A stretch of DNA of 64,000 nucleotides from Flavobacterium cutihirudinis (GTDB taxonomy: Bacteria > Bacteroidota > Bacteroidia > Flavobacteriales > Flavobacteriaceae), in assembly GCF_003385895.1 (NCBI RefSeq), contig NZ_QRDQ01000010.1, positions 186,001 through 250,000 of the forward strand, written 5' to 3'. A model generated the notes under the pieces. That model saw only the letters and a list, made by a program, of their open reading frames with translations, was not told where the DNA came from and searched no databases. The position numbers and the translations under genes were made by a program. Position 1 is the stretch's first letter. Every line of letters begins with the position of its first letter. This document shows positions 8,672 to 16,933 of this stretch, piece after piece.

Positions 8672-9994
8672 TTAAAGAATTGGATTAAAGAAACTTTGTT
8701 CGTACAAATCCCAGACACTTCCGCTGCTTACGGCTTCTTTCATTTGCGCCATGATGATATTGTCGCCATCGCATCTTAAATTAATCATTCCGTATTTTAC
8801 TCTCGTACTTCCTTCCGCTGTCGATCTTGCCAGTTCTGTTGAAAAAACTAAAGGCCTTTCTGATTTTGTATATTTTCCGGCGCAGCCAATGGCATCTGCA
8901 CGCGGGTGAGAATACGTTTCGTTATCTCCCGAAGAAATTACAGTCGCATACGGATTTACTTTGTTCATGAAAGCTGTGGTAAACTCTGAAGCGCCATGAT
9001 GACACGATTTGGCAACATCGACTTCAAAAGGATTGTTGGTATTGTAATGCTCCAACAAATGTTCTTCTGCAGGAATATTCAAATCGCCTCCAAATAAAAA
9101 AGAACGGTTTCCATAAGAAATTTTCAATACAATACTATGTCCGTTGATGGTATGCGCTTCATCATCAAAATATTTATAAGCCGGTTTATTATTTATCTGA
9201 GACGTTACAGGACCTAAAACATCAATTTTAAAGTCTTTTCCGTTTATGGTTTTTGAATTTATTGTACTTGTATGATCAAGACGTTTAAAGTTTTCGAGAC
9301 GTCCCTGACTGGTTGCGGTGTTGACTGCATTTAGAAATTTTTCCTGTAAATCGAGCATGCCGCCTTTTGCTTGTAAAGCATTGAATTCGGCTAAAGTATT
9401 AAAGGAGGTTTCAAGATAATATTCCGAGTTAATTTTTGTCTTTTTGCCCAGTTCTGTATTGTATTCTGTTTTCGGAAAATTGACTTTTTCATTATTGAAT
9501 TTGGCAATTCCATTATGAAAAATGGTTCCAATAGTATAATGGTCATCGTTTATAATATCAATTAAACCCTGATAATGGTCTTTATCAAAATGGCTGATAA
9601 AAATGTAATCCAAATGTACTTTTTGATTTTTATCGAAATAGTATTTGTATTGCCATTTGCTTAAATAACGACTTAAATTGTCATTTGGGCCTCCATCAAT
9701 AATTATTTTTAGGCCGTTTTCATCATTTCCTGCTTCAATCAAAGCACCATCGCCTTGACCAACATCCACATAAAAGCATTTTAGCGAAGGCGAAAGACCA
9801 ATATTTGATTTGTCGATCCAGCTTTCTTTTCCAAAAGCGAAAATTTTTTGCCAGTTATTGATTACTTCTGGCAGAATTTTGACAAAAGAGCCCATCAGAA
9901 GTGTATTATTTTTCCCTTTTGGTTTTCCATTTGTTCCGATAGCTTTATAGACATCAGCGTAAAGGCTAGTAACTACTTGATATGTTTCGGCCAT
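8672..9994 (-). CDS. ComEC/Rec2-like metallo-beta-lactamase-fold hydrolase
   Basis: This 440-residue protein is without a clear signal peptide. Residues 1-65 resemble a small SH3-like domain (SLYADVYK, GSFVKIL, KESWIDKSNI). From about residue 72 comes a metallo-beta-lactamase fold of the type found at the ComEC C-terminus: FYVDVGQGDGALIEA, then the metal motif SHFDKDH (134-140) and LFGGDL, then SCHHGASEF and SSGDNETYSHP later. It stands alone and is transcribed towards the candidate small RNA. Such proteins are usually predicted nucleases or phosphodiesterases; the substrate is unknown. Confidence 0.8.
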   Translation of the reverse strand: MAETYQVVTSLYADVYKAIGTNGKPKGKNNTLLMGSFVKILPEVINNWQKIFAFGKESWIDKSNIGLSPSLKCFYVDVGQGDGALIEAGNDENGLKIIIDGGPNDNLSRYLSKWQYKYYFDKNQKVHLDYIFISHFDKDHYQGLIDIINDDHYTIGTIFHNGIAKFNNEKVNFPKTEYNTELGKKTKINSEYYLETSFNTLAEFNALQAKGGMLDLQEKFLNAVNTATSQGRLENFKRLDHTSTINSKTINGKDFKIDVLGPVTSQINNKPAYKYFDDEAHTINGHSIVLKISYGNRSFLFGGDLNIPAEEHLLEHYNTNNPFEVDVAKSCHHGASEFTTAFMNKVNPYATVISSGDNETYSHPRADAIGCAGKYTKSERPLVFSTELARSTAEGSTRVKYGMINLRCDGDNIIMAQMKEAVSSGSVWDLYEQSFFNPIL

Positions 9995-10354
9995 AATTGC
10001 AGTGATTTACGTTAATAAAATCATTTTTTTTGGAGCGGAAAAAGAAAATATTCCAAGTTCATTTTTAAGGCAAACAAATGAAATTTAAATATGAAACCTC
10101 AATTTTGAGTGTTTTTTTGGTTTCAAATTGTAATTTGAAACCAAATAGTCCTACAAATTTATCTATAATAATTTGCATTTTGAATAATTTTGATGCAAAG
10201 AAGAATTTCTTCTATTCGTTTATAAGCGAAATAGTTAGATGAAAAAATGCGGTATTTACTGCAAAAGAACATTTATCGTAATAAATGGGGTTGAAATTCT
10301 TTTTTACTCGTCCAAACTTTTAAAAAAATTAAACCAATTAAAAAAACCAGAATT
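9995..10354. other. 360-bp intergenic region between divergent genes
   Basis: It contains no credible gene. TAATTTTG at 10185-10192 matches the Bacteroidota -7 consensus on the plus strand but has no TTG at the right distance, so it is only a weak promoter candidate for the beta-barrel gene. Confidence 0.4.
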
Positions 10355-11017
10355 ATGAAAAAGTATCATTTAGTAGTTGCCGTTTTTTTCTTCACACTGA
10401 CGATGTCAGCACAAAGTGCTCAGTCATTTTTGCTTAATGTGTATGGAGGTTACACTTTTGCAGACAAAGTAGATTTCGATTCTTCATATGCACGTGTAGA
10501 AGATGGTTTTGAATGGGGTGCAGGTTTGGAATATTTTATAATGGATAACGCTTCCATAGAATTAAAATACAACAGACTGGATACACATATGCCTTTATAT
10601 ACAAAAGTTCCAGTAGGTGGCACTGGAGGTATTCCTTCTTATCCTGCGGGTGCTCAGCTTAATGCTGGAAATGATAAAGGCGCTATGAATTACATATTAG
10701 CAGATTACACCTATTATTTTGGATCAAGTTCTCAAAAAGCACTTCCATTCTTGGGAGCTGGTGCAGGGGTTGCGATTCTTGAATCACCACAGAGCGGTAA
10801 CGGAACTTACTTTGCATGGGAAATCAAAGCGGGTGTGAAAGTAAAAACCAATTCACCATTATCTATTAATCTTCAAGCGTATTTACAATCAATGTCAGCT
10901 GCTGTTGGATATGATTACTATTGGGATTACTATTGGGGACCAATTGCTGTAACTGATTATGCATCAACATTCCAGTTTGGACTTGGCGCTGTTTTAAGCT
11001 ACGACTTTAGTAAATAG
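10355..11017 (+). CDS. Outer-membrane beta-barrel protein
   Basis: This 220-residue protein has a signal peptide (MKKYHLVVAVFFFTLTMSAQ) and alternating aromatic/hydrophobic strands typical of an eight-strand beta-barrel: FLLNVYGGYTFADKVDF near the start, YFIMDNASIELKYNRL, YILADYTYYFG, AFLGAGAGVAIL-like strands, and an end in FQFGLGAVLSYDFSK. It looks like the OmpA-barrel/OmpW-like porin fold. The exact role is unknown. The next gene, 32 bp downstream, codes for a secreted helical protein and is probably co-transcribed. Confidence 0.75.
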   Translation: MKKYHLVVAVFFFTLTMSAQSAQSFLLNVYGGYTFADKVDFDSSYARVEDGFEWGAGLEYFIMDNASIELKYNRLDTHMPLYTKVPVGGTGGIPSYPAGAQLNAGNDKGAMNYILADYTYYFGSSSQKALPFLGAGAGVAILESPQSGNGTYFAWEIKAGVKVKTNSPLSINLQAYLQSMSAAVGYDYYWDYYWGPIAVTDYASTFQFGLGAVLSYDFSK

Positions 11018-11049
11018 TTTTAGAGATATCCCCAACAAAAAATTGTAAT

Positions 11050-11535
11050 ATGAAAAAAATAATTTTATTGTTTATTCTACTGCTTTCATTGCCTTCATTG
11101 GCGCAATCAAGCCTTAAAGATGAAGTAGCCATTATTCAGTCGATTTACGGAAAATCAAAAACCGATTTGGTTAAACAATACATGAATTTGAATGAGGCGC
11201 AGACTGCTGCATTTCAGAAAATTTATGATGAATATGAAGTGAGTCGAAAAGAAATTGGACAAAGAAAAGTTCAGCTTTTAAATGATTACGCAGAGAATTA
11301 TGCAACACTTGATGATGCCAAAGCAGCAGAACTTACTGAAGCTAATTTGAAAACCAATGCTGATGCTGAAAAGCTATTGTCTAAAACATACAGCAAAGTA
11401 AAAAAAGCAATAGGCGGACGAAATGCAGCAAAATTTGTGCAATTGGAGCAATATCTTCAGGTTGCAATTCGAAGCGGCATTCAGGACTCAATTCCGTTTA
11501 TTGACGAAATTGATAAGTCAAAGCTTAGTAAATAA
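11050..11535 (+). CDS. Secreted helical protein, LTXXQ/Spy-like
   Basis: This 161-residue protein has a clear signal peptide (MKKIILLFILLLSLPSLAQ). The mature part is almost entirely charged helix. The segment MNLNEAQTAAFQKIYDEYE fits the LTxxQ pattern of Spy/CpxP-like periplasmic proteins loosely, and similar helical proteins are common in Flavobacteria. A chaperone or stress role is only an inference. It follows the beta-barrel gene by 32 bp and is closed by a perfect terminator. Confidence 0.6.
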   Translation: MKKIILLFILLLSLPSLAQSSLKDEVAIIQSIYGKSKTDLVKQYMNLNEAQTAAFQKIYDEYEVSRKEIGQRKVQLLNDYAENYATLDDAKAAELTEANLKTNADAEKLLSKTYSKVKKAIGGRNAAKFVQLEQYLQVAIRSGIQDSIPFIDEIDKSKLSK

Positions 11536-11587
11536 AGAAAAATAAATAATGACAAGATGATGTATTTTCTTTTTGTCAGGAATAATT

Positions 11588-11621
11588 TTCCAAAACTGAT
11601 TTAATAGTCAGTTTTGGAATT
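11588..11621 (+). terminator. Intrinsic terminator after the Spy-like gene
   Basis: TTCCAAAACTGA (11588-11599) pairs perfectly over 12 bp with TCAGTTTTGGAA (11608-11619), with an 8-base loop, followed by a T-rich stretch. Confidence 0.75.
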
Positions 11622-11777
11622 TATTATTTTAAACATAGTTATTTTATAAAACTCCAATGCGATGATATAAGATTTGAATACGAATCTGTAGGTACTTTTG
11701 ATTGGATTACGTATTCAAATATCAAAGTTAGAAACGATGATAACCTTAGTAAATAACAATTCAAAATAAATAATATC

Positions 11778-12152
11778 ATGATACATCAAATTGATACAAC
11801 AGATAATATAGTAGCCTTTAGAGCATTGGCCGAAGTAACAAAAGAAGACTTTCTAACGGTAGTGACACCTGCGGTTGAGCACTTGGTAAAACAAACGCAT
11901 GAAATCAATTTTTTATTGGTTTTGGACACCGATATCGAAAATTTTACCGCCGGCGCCTGGCTCGAAGATGCATTACTTGGATTAAAACATCTTGGAAAAT
12001 GGAACAGAGCAGCAATCATTACAGATTCAGAAGATATTATTTCTTTTACAAATGGCTTTAGCTTTATAGTTCCGGGAGAGTTTAAAGGCTTTAAAAAAGA
12101 ATCATTTAATAAAGCTTTAAATTGGGTAGAAGGAAATATAAATCTGGCTTAA
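11778..12152 (+). CDS. SpoIIAA-like (STAS-related) protein
   Basis: This 124-residue cytoplasmic protein matches the SpoIIAA-like fold (alternating beta/alpha). It has VAFRALAEVTKEDF at the N-terminus, a central strand NFLLVLDTDIENFTAGAWLEDALLG, then KWNRAAIITDSEDI and a C-terminal helix. Family members have no proven biochemical role and are often found with stress genes in Bacteroidota. It stands alone on the plus strand, with its own spacing from the terminated upstream gene. Confidence 0.75.
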   Translation: MIHQIDTTDNIVAFRALAEVTKEDFLTVVTPAVEHLVKQTHEINFLLVLDTDIENFTAGAWLEDALLGLKHLGKWNRAAIITDSEDIISFTNGFSFIVPGEFKGFKKESFNKALNWVEGNINLA

Positions 12153-12202
12153 ATTTTAGGTTTATAATTTCAATTCAGGCAAAATAAAATACAGCTCAAA
12201 AA

Positions 12203-12268
12203 TAGCCACGAATTCACGAATTCTTTTTCTCTAAAACAGATTAGTTCATGAGTCCGTGGTTTTTTTAT
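12203..12268. repeat. Inverted repeat of the GCCACGAATTCACGAA type
   Basis: GCCACGAATTCACGAATT near 12204 faces a right arm ending in 'catgagtccgtggt'. About 12 of 15 core positions pair, and a T-run follows. It uses nearly the same words as the repeat at 12366-12430, so the two are probably members of one family. It may terminate the SpoIIAA-like gene. Confidence 0.65.
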
Positions 12269-12287
12269 GGCTTGTATTTAAATTTTG

Positions 12288-12347
12288 TTCTCTCTTTCTT
12301 CTTTCTTCTTTCTTTTTTCTTTTTTCTTTTTTCATTTTTCATCTTTC
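12288..12347. repeat. 60-bp polypyrimidine tract built of TTCTTTC words
   Basis: About 60 nearly uninterrupted pyrimidines on the plus strand, with units such as TTCTTTC and TTTTTTC repeated. It is a simple-sequence run that is prone to slippage and could form triplex DNA. There is no coding potential. Confidence 0.75.
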
Positions 12348-12365
12348 AATATTCTAAAAAAAACT

Positions 12366-12430
12366 AAAGCCACAAATTCACGAATAATAATCTGCTTTGT
12401 GCAGAGGAAATTCGGGAATTTGTGGCTTTT
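12366..12430. terminator. Near-perfect inverted repeat, probable bidirectional terminator
   Basis: AAAGCCACAAATTCACGAAT (12366-12385) pairs with ATTCGGGAATTTGTGGCTTT (12410-12429) with one mismatch. A small CTGC/GCAG hairpin lies in the centre and a T-run follows. It sits between convergent genes, 37 bp before the end of the minus-strand gene. Confidence 0.7.
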
Positions 12431-12467
12431 TAAATTTTACTATTTAAGCAGAAATGCGAAATGATTT

Positions 12468-12743
12468 TTAGTGGTTGTATTCGATGCCACTACTGTCATT
12501 ACTTTCTTTTTTTGCTTTATACGATTTTGCTATTTGTTTGTAACATGCTGTAGTCAATAATGGAACTGCAAGACTCCCAACAATTGCAGCACTTGTGGTG
12601 TGACCGGTTTTCTTTAAAACTGCACCCGCAAGTAATGAGCCCAATCCGGCGCATACTAAGTGTTTTACAGAAATATTAGATAAAGTATTAGTTTCCGGTT
12701 TAATGCCATGTAAAAGAGGGTCTATGAATTTCAAATCTTCCAT
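12468..12743 (-). CDS. Small hypothetical protein with glycine-rich hydrophobic stretch
   Basis: This 91-residue protein of unknown function has a central segment (about residues 29-66) that is glycine/alanine-rich and moderately hydrophobic (AGLGSLLAGAVLKKT, AAIVGSLAVPLLTTA), which could be one or two membrane helices. The tail is charged. It is the last gene of a three-gene minus-strand group (128-, 131- and 91-residue products) with short gaps of 21 and 33 bp, so co-transcription is likely. No family was recognised. Confidence 0.6.
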   Translation of the reverse strand: MEDLKFIDPLLHGIKPETNTLSNISVKHLVCAGLGSLLAGAVLKKTGHTTSAAIVGSLAVPLLTTACYKQIAKSYKAKKESNDSSGIEYNH

Positions 12744-12776
12744 AATTATAAAAATTTTAATTAAACGTATTTGTAT

Positions 12777-13172
12777 TTAGGACAGCTTCTCGCTATCGGT
12801 TTGATTTTCTATTTTTTCTATTTCTACTTTTTCTTTTTTTATGGCCTGACGAAGCAGTGCAAAAAGGCTCATGTAAACATTTGCGATAAATACCAGCGAA
12901 AATCCCGCCAAAAAATAGCCTCTCCAATCATTTAACAAAAGTTTATAATCGGTGACCAGTAAAGCGGCAATTGTGACATAATGACTAAAACAGTATTCAC
13001 ATGTAAAAAGATAAAAAGCTTTTCGTGACCAAATATGTCTGTCATTTTGTGAATGTTTTACACACCATTCGCGTGGCTCTTTAAAGATTTCTTCATGCGT
13101 TACGGTCCAGCTTATGCAGGCTATTGGTATTGCCAGTAATAGTAGCCAAATAATCTGAGTTCCTATTTCCAT
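12777..13172 (-). CDS. Small membrane protein with CEYCFSHY motif
   Basis: This 131-residue protein has a hydrophobic N-terminal helix (about 5-24), a middle cysteine-containing segment (WCVKHSQNDRH, then CEYCFSHY at about 58-65), two more hydrophobic helices (about 65-115) and a charged tail. The CxxC pattern placed at a membrane helix recalls DUF1360-like small membrane proteins, but that is a loose resemblance. It is the second gene of the three-gene group. Function unknown. Confidence 0.6.
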   Translation of the reverse strand: MEIGTQIIWLLLLAIPIACISWTVTHEEIFKEPREWCVKHSQNDRHIWSRKAFYLFTCEYCFSHYVTIAALLVTDYKLLLNDWRGYFLAGFSLVFIANVYMSLFALLRQAIKKEKVEIEKIENQTDSEKLS

Positions 13173-13193
13173 AATAAAGTTAGAAATAATTTT

Positions 13194-13580
13194 TTATTCT
13201 CTTGGATGATTTTCAGGATAATGTTCAGCGTCAAAATCGCTCAATTCTTCATCATTATCAAGATCTCCATCTTTTTCCAGGTCGTTTTCATAATCCAAAT
13301 CGTCGGGATTGTTATTTGTATTAAGATCGTCTTTATAACCATCATTGGTAATACCGGTATCTTCATTTACAATTCTTTCTCTATCTGGAATATTTTCTGC
13401 TCTTAAAAACTCATTTTTAGTGCTATCAAGAGATGGATGTTCGTCATCTTCAATAAATTCTTCCTGAAATTGATATTGATCATCATCAGGAGCGTAATTT
13501 GGGTTGGTAGCAGCAGGAGTTTGTTGGTCTATAAAATCAGGGTCGTGAATACCATAATCTTTGTCGTGTCTATTTTCCAT
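13194..13580 (-). CDS. Highly acidic low-complexity protein
   Basis: This 128-residue protein is dominated by Asp, Glu and Asn, with runs such as DLDYENDLEKDGDLDNDEE. There is no signal peptide and no membrane segment. It is probably intrinsically disordered. No conserved domain was recognised. It is the first gene of the three-gene minus-strand group and is divergent from the CinA-like gene. Acidic proteins of this type occur in stress-related clusters of Flavobacteria; a stress role is inference only. Confidence 0.6.
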   Translation of the reverse strand: MENRHDKDYGIHDPDFIDQQTPAATNPNYAPDDDQYQFQEEFIEDDEHPSLDSTKNEFLRAENIPDRERIVNEDTGITNDGYKDDLNTNNNPDDLDYENDLEKDGDLDNDEELSDFDAEHYPENHPRE

Positions 13581-13761
13581 GGCTATTATATTTTAAAAAA
13601 TTAATTACTATTTGCTTTTTGCTTTAAGCTTGTTTTACAAAGCTACATTCAAACCTCTTTTTTTATCTTATAGAAATGCCATTGAGAGTTCTATAATTAA
13701 CAGTAAATCAGAATGTAATATTTGTTTTGAATTGTATAAAAACGAAAGACAGAGTTGCATG

Positions 13762-13769
13762 TAATTTTG
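13762..13769 (+). promoter_or_regulatory. Candidate -7 box upstream of the CinA-like gene
   Basis: TAATTTTG fits the Bacteroidota -7 consensus TAnnTTTG and lies 25 bp before the start codon. No clear -33 TTTG at the usual 19-21 bp spacing, so the call is tentative. The leader would be short and ends in the purine-rich AAAAAGAGAGA. Confidence 0.35.
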
Positions 13770-13794
13770 AGTAATTATCATAAAAAGAGAGATT

Positions 13795-14271
13795 ATGGCA
13801 TCAGATAAAGTTACAGCCTGCTGTCAGGCTTTAATCGAAAAAAACTTAACAGTGACATTTGTAGAGAGCGCATCCGCAGGAAAAATGTGTTATGAGTTTT
13901 CTACTGTTCTAAATTCGGGATGGGTTTTAATAGGAGGAATGGTTTGCTATCATGTCTCGATGAAAGAAGATTTATTGCAAATTCCGTGGGGAACTATAGA
14001 AAAATACAGTGCAGAATCTGCGCCAGTAACGGAACTTATGGCGCAAAATTTCCATCGCTATATGCAATCTGATATTTGCGTGGCTTTAACAGGACTTACG
14101 ACGCCGGGCGGAAGTGAAAGTTCTTCAAAACCTGTGGGAACTATTTTTGTACATATTGTTTTTCCTGAGAAGAAGCAAGTCGCAAAACGTTATGAATTTA
14201 ATGGCAATGCAGAAAGTATCGTCGATCAGGCCATTGATGCGGTGGCAGCTTTAATTTTGAAAGAGATTTAA
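13795..14271 (+). CDS. CinA C-terminal domain protein (nicotinamide-nucleotide amidase-like)
   Basis: This 158-residue, single-domain CinA-C/PncC family protein keeps the probable triad: Ser25 in ESASAG (usually ESCTGG), and Tyr52 and Lys57 in CYHVSMKEDL. The glycine-rich GLTTPGGSESSSKPVGTI motif is present. PncC deamidates NMN to nicotinate mononucleotide in NAD recycling. The changed ESCTGG motif (ESASAG) makes the activity less certain. Only 12 bp separate its stop from the convergent SemiSWEET gene. Confidence 0.85.
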   Translation: MASDKVTACCQALIEKNLTVTFVESASAGKMCYEFSTVLNSGWVLIGGMVCYHVSMKEDLLQIPWGTIEKYSAESAPVTELMAQNFHRYMQSDICVALTGLTTPGGSESSSKPVGTIFVHIVFPEKKQVAKRYEFNGNAESIVDQAIDAVAALILKEI

Positions 14272-14283
14272 CGACGAACAAAG

Positions 14284-14547
14284 TCATTTTTCCTTTTCAT
14301 AATAAAGTAGAAAATAGACCATAATTAAATTCAGAAAAAGCGATATACTATTGGTGATAATAATCGGAAAATCCTTTTTCAACACTCCATAGACAATCCA
14401 CACAAAAATTCCGAAAGTGAGAATGCTAAATGTTCGAAGCGAAATTTCTCTTACTTTTTTAGTTTTCCAAACTTTAAGAATCTGAGGAATTACGGAAATT
14501 GTAACACAAGTTCCAGCCAATAACCCTATAATTTCTGTAAAATCCAT
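14284..14547 (-). CDS. SemiSWEET sugar transporter (PQ-loop)
   Basis: This 87-residue protein has three membrane helices (about 4-24, 38-57, 64-82). The PQ motif in SVIPQILKVWKTK marks a PQ-loop/SemiSWEET protein, which works as a dimer for passive movement of sugars or similar solutes. Length and topology fit the family. It precedes no obvious sugar genes. It is transcribed after the SDR gene with an 18-bp gap, so it probably shares its transcript. Confidence 0.85.
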   Translation of the reverse strand: MDFTEIIGLLAGTCVTISVIPQILKVWKTKKVREISLRTFSILTFGIFVWIVYGVLKKDFPIIITNSISLFLNLIMVYFLLYYEKEK

Positions 14548-14565
14548 GTTACTTTTTTAATTTTA

Positions 14566-15414
14566 TTATCCTCCAACAAGTTCACCACCGTTAATATGAA
14601 TAAACTGTCCTGTAATATAGCTACTGTCTTCGCAAGCTAGAAAAACATACGCAGGAGCAACTTCAGATGGTTGTCCGGCTCTTCCTATAGGATTGTCTTT
14701 TCCAAAATCTTTCAGTTTATCAAAACTCGCTACAATCAAAGGCGTCCAGATTGGACCTGGGGCGACACCGTTTACTCGTATTTTTCTTTTAGCCAGCATA
14801 GTCGAAAGCGATCGGGTAAAGCTTACTATTGCGCCTTTAGTACTAGAATAATCAACCAGATGTTCGCTGCCGCGGTAAGCAGTTACAGAACTAGTGTTTA
14901 TAATACTGTCACCTTCTTTTAGATACGGAAGCGCTGCTTTGGTTACATAAAAAAAAGGATAGATATTGGTTTCGAATGTTTTATGAAGTTGTGCTGAAGT
15001 TATTTTTTCCAGTTCATTTTGCGGAAATTGTATGGCTGCATTATTCACCAGCACATTTATAGTTCTAAAAAGTGAAATACATTCCTTAACGGCTTTTTTG
15101 CAGAATTTTTCATCAGTTAAATCACCGCTAATAATGAGACATTGTTGTCCTTCTTTTTCAATTAGTTCTTTTGTTTTAAGCGCATCTTTATTTTCTTTAA
15201 GATAGACAATGGCAATATTAGCGCCTTCGCGTGCAAAATGTACGGCAGCACTTCGGCCAATACCACTGTCTCCGCCTGTTATAAAAGCTGTTTTTCCTAA
15301 AAGTTTTCCGCTGCCTGTATAGTTTTCTCTAATGATTTCCGGTTCCGGATTCATCTTATACTCATTACCCGGAAGTTCTTGTTTTTGCTCTGGAAATGTG
15401 ATTACTTTTTTCAT
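14566..15414 (-). CDS. SDR family oxidoreductase (general stress protein 39-like)
   Basis: This 282-residue short-chain dehydrogenase has a Rossmann motif TGGDSGIG at about 46-53, NNAA near residue 138, and the catalytic Ser-Tyr-Lys in SSVTAYRGSEHLVDYSSTK. The tail is typical (YITGQFIHINGGELVGG). The N-terminal ~35-residue extension with PxxxPG resembles the YdaD/YhdF (GSP39-like) group. The start was taken as the ATG at 15414, because the longer reading frame begins with TTG. Substrate unknown. It heads a two-gene unit with the SemiSWEET gene. Confidence 0.85.
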   Translation of the reverse strand: MKKVITFPEQKQELPGNEYKMNPEPEIIRENYTGSGKLLGKTAFITGGDSGIGRSAAVHFAREGANIAIVYLKENKDALKTKELIEKEGQQCLIISGDLTDEKFCKKAVKECISLFRTINVLVNNAAIQFPQNELEKITSAQLHKTFETNIYPFFYVTKAALPYLKEGDSIINTSSVTAYRGSEHLVDYSSTKGAIVSFTRSLSTMLAKRKIRVNGVAPGPIWTPLIVASFDKLKDFGKDNPIGRAGQPSEVAPAYVFLACEDSSYITGQFIHINGGELVGG

Positions 15415-15579
15415 AATAATGCTATTTAAAGATTCTAAGTTCAGCAATATTAGAATTACATATTAACCGAAATAAATCAAAAAGTATCGCAAAAAATTAA
15501 AGCAGAAAATTAAATCCAAACATGGGAATTATGTAACGAATCTATTTTTGAGTAAAAGAGTATTAAAAAAATTTTTATC

Positions 15580-15587
15580 TAAATTTG
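15580..15587 (+). promoter_or_regulatory. Candidate -7 box for the signalling operon
   Basis: TAAATTTG at 15580-15587 fits TAnnTTTG, and TATTTTTG at 15543-15550 fits it too. Both lie upstream of the response-regulator/kinase gene, 113 and 150 bp from its start. No well-spaced -33 box was found for either, so which one is used is unknown. Confidence 0.35.
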
Positions 15588-15699
15588 AGGGTTTGCCCAT
15601 AATAGTAAAAAGTAGGATCAGATGCTTTTTATTTGAGGTATAAAGATAAAACATGATTTCAAAAACCTTAATTCATCCCGTTTTACCCCTAACTAAGAC

Positions 15700-16914
15700 A
15701 TGGTATTAATTGTAGACGATATAAAGGCAAATATTATTGCCTTAAAGAAAACATTGGAACTGCATAATATCGATGTCGATACTGCCGAATCTGGTGAAGA
15801 AGCCCTCCGAAAAATACTAAAGACAAATTATTGTCTTATAATAATGGATGTTCAGATGCCGGGACTCGATGGCTTTGAAGTTGTAAAAATCCTTTCGGGA
15901 AATAAACGTACTAAGGACATTCCTGTCATTTTCCTTTCTGCTTTAAATATTGAAAAGAAATATATTTTTAAAGGCTACGAAAGTGGAGCTGTAGAATATA
16001 TTACAAAACCTGTAGATACGGACTTGCTGATGTTAAAAGTGAAAACTTTTATCAAGATTTACGAACAGCAAAATGAATTAAAAGGTATTAAAGATTTGCT
16101 TTCGAAAGAAATTAAAATCAGAAAAGAAGCTCAGGACAATCTCGAGATCAAAATTGCAGAAAGAACGAAAGAACTGGTTGCAAAAAATGAAGAACTTGAG
16201 ATGAAAAACCACGAACTGCAACAGTTTGCCTGGGTAGTTTCGCATGATTTGAATGAGCCAATCCGAAAAATTCAAATCTTTATAAAAATCATTAAAGAAC
16301 TCTACTTGAAAGCCGATGATAAAGCGATAGACTATGTAGACCGAACTATCAAATCTGCTGAGCGTATGCAAACTTTGATTACGGATCTTTTGGCATATTC
16401 TCGTTTGTCGGCGCAGGTAAAACCGGAAGTAACGGATTTAAATATCGTTTTACAAGAAGTCCTTTCGGATTTTGATTATTTGATTGACCGAAAAAACGCA
16501 ACGGTCAAAACTTCAGAACTTCCTACAATTGACAGTATTCCGAGTCAGTTGCGACAGGTTTTTCAAAATCTTATTGGGAATGCCATTAAATTCTCGGGAC
16601 AAAACGGAGCACCAATAATCGAGATTTCATCAGAATTAATTTCCGAGAAATCTTTTGACAGTCCCGCTTCCCCGGAAGGGAAATTCTGCCGAATTATAGT
16701 AAAAGACAACGGAATTGGTTTTGACGAGATTTATCTGGACAGGATCTTTATTATTTTCCAAAGTCTAAACGATCGTCAGACCTACGAAGGAACCGGAATT
16801 GGACTTGCTATCGCAAAAAAAATCATAGAAAAACACAACGGATTAATTACTGCTAAAAGTGAAGTAGGAAAAGGCGCAAGCTTTATCATAGTTCTTCCTT
16901 TAAAATACCAATAA
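15700..16914 (+). CDS. Response regulator-histidine kinase hybrid (REC-HisKA-HATPase)
   Basis: This 404-residue cytoplasmic protein has a receiver domain (about 1-120) with phospho-acceptor Asp50 (IIMDVQMP) and the KPVD lysine. A coiled coil (about 125-175) follows, then HisKA with His182 (SHDLNEPI) and an HATPase (GNAIKFS, DNGIGFDE, GTGIGLAIAKK). The receiver lies in front of the kinase, so this is likely a phosphorelay intermediate or a kinase tuned by another kinase. It is the first gene of a co-directional signalling set; the next gene begins 19 bp later. The in-frame stop just upstream fixes the start at 15700. Confidence 0.9.
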   Translation: MVLIVDDIKANIIALKKTLELHNIDVDTAESGEEALRKILKTNYCLIIMDVQMPGLDGFEVVKILSGNKRTKDIPVIFLSALNIEKKYIFKGYESGAVEYITKPVDTDLLMLKVKTFIKIYEQQNELKGIKDLLSKEIKIRKEAQDNLEIKIAERTKELVAKNEELEMKNHELQQFAWVVSHDLNEPIRKIQIFIKIIKELYLKADDKAIDYVDRTIKSAERMQTLITDLLAYSRLSAQVKPEVTDLNIVLQEVLSDFDYLIDRKNATVKTSELPTIDSIPSQLRQVFQNLIGNAIKFSGQNGAPIIEISSELISEKSFDSPASPEGKFCRIIVKDNGIGFDEIYLDRIFIIFQSLNDRQTYEGTGIGLAIAKKIIEKHNGLITAKSEVGKGASFIIVLPLKYQ

Positions 16915-16933
16915 CATTAGCCAATTATCATAT

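Larger units (their letters stand above)
12153..12467. other. 315-bp convergent spacer with two inverted repeats and a pyrimidine tract
   Basis: Two imperfect inverted repeats (12203-12268 and 12366-12430) flank a polypyrimidine tract (about 12288-12347). No gene is present. The region separates the convergent SpoIIAA-like gene and the 91-residue gene. Confidence 0.7.

Noticed and set aside
12288..12347. Phase-variable coding repeat
   Set aside because: The tract lies in non-coding DNA between convergent genes and does not join any reading frame or promoter that I can see.
15415..15447. Longer start of the SDR protein (TTG)
   Set aside because: The extension begins with TTG and has no family match; the ATG at 15414 fits better.
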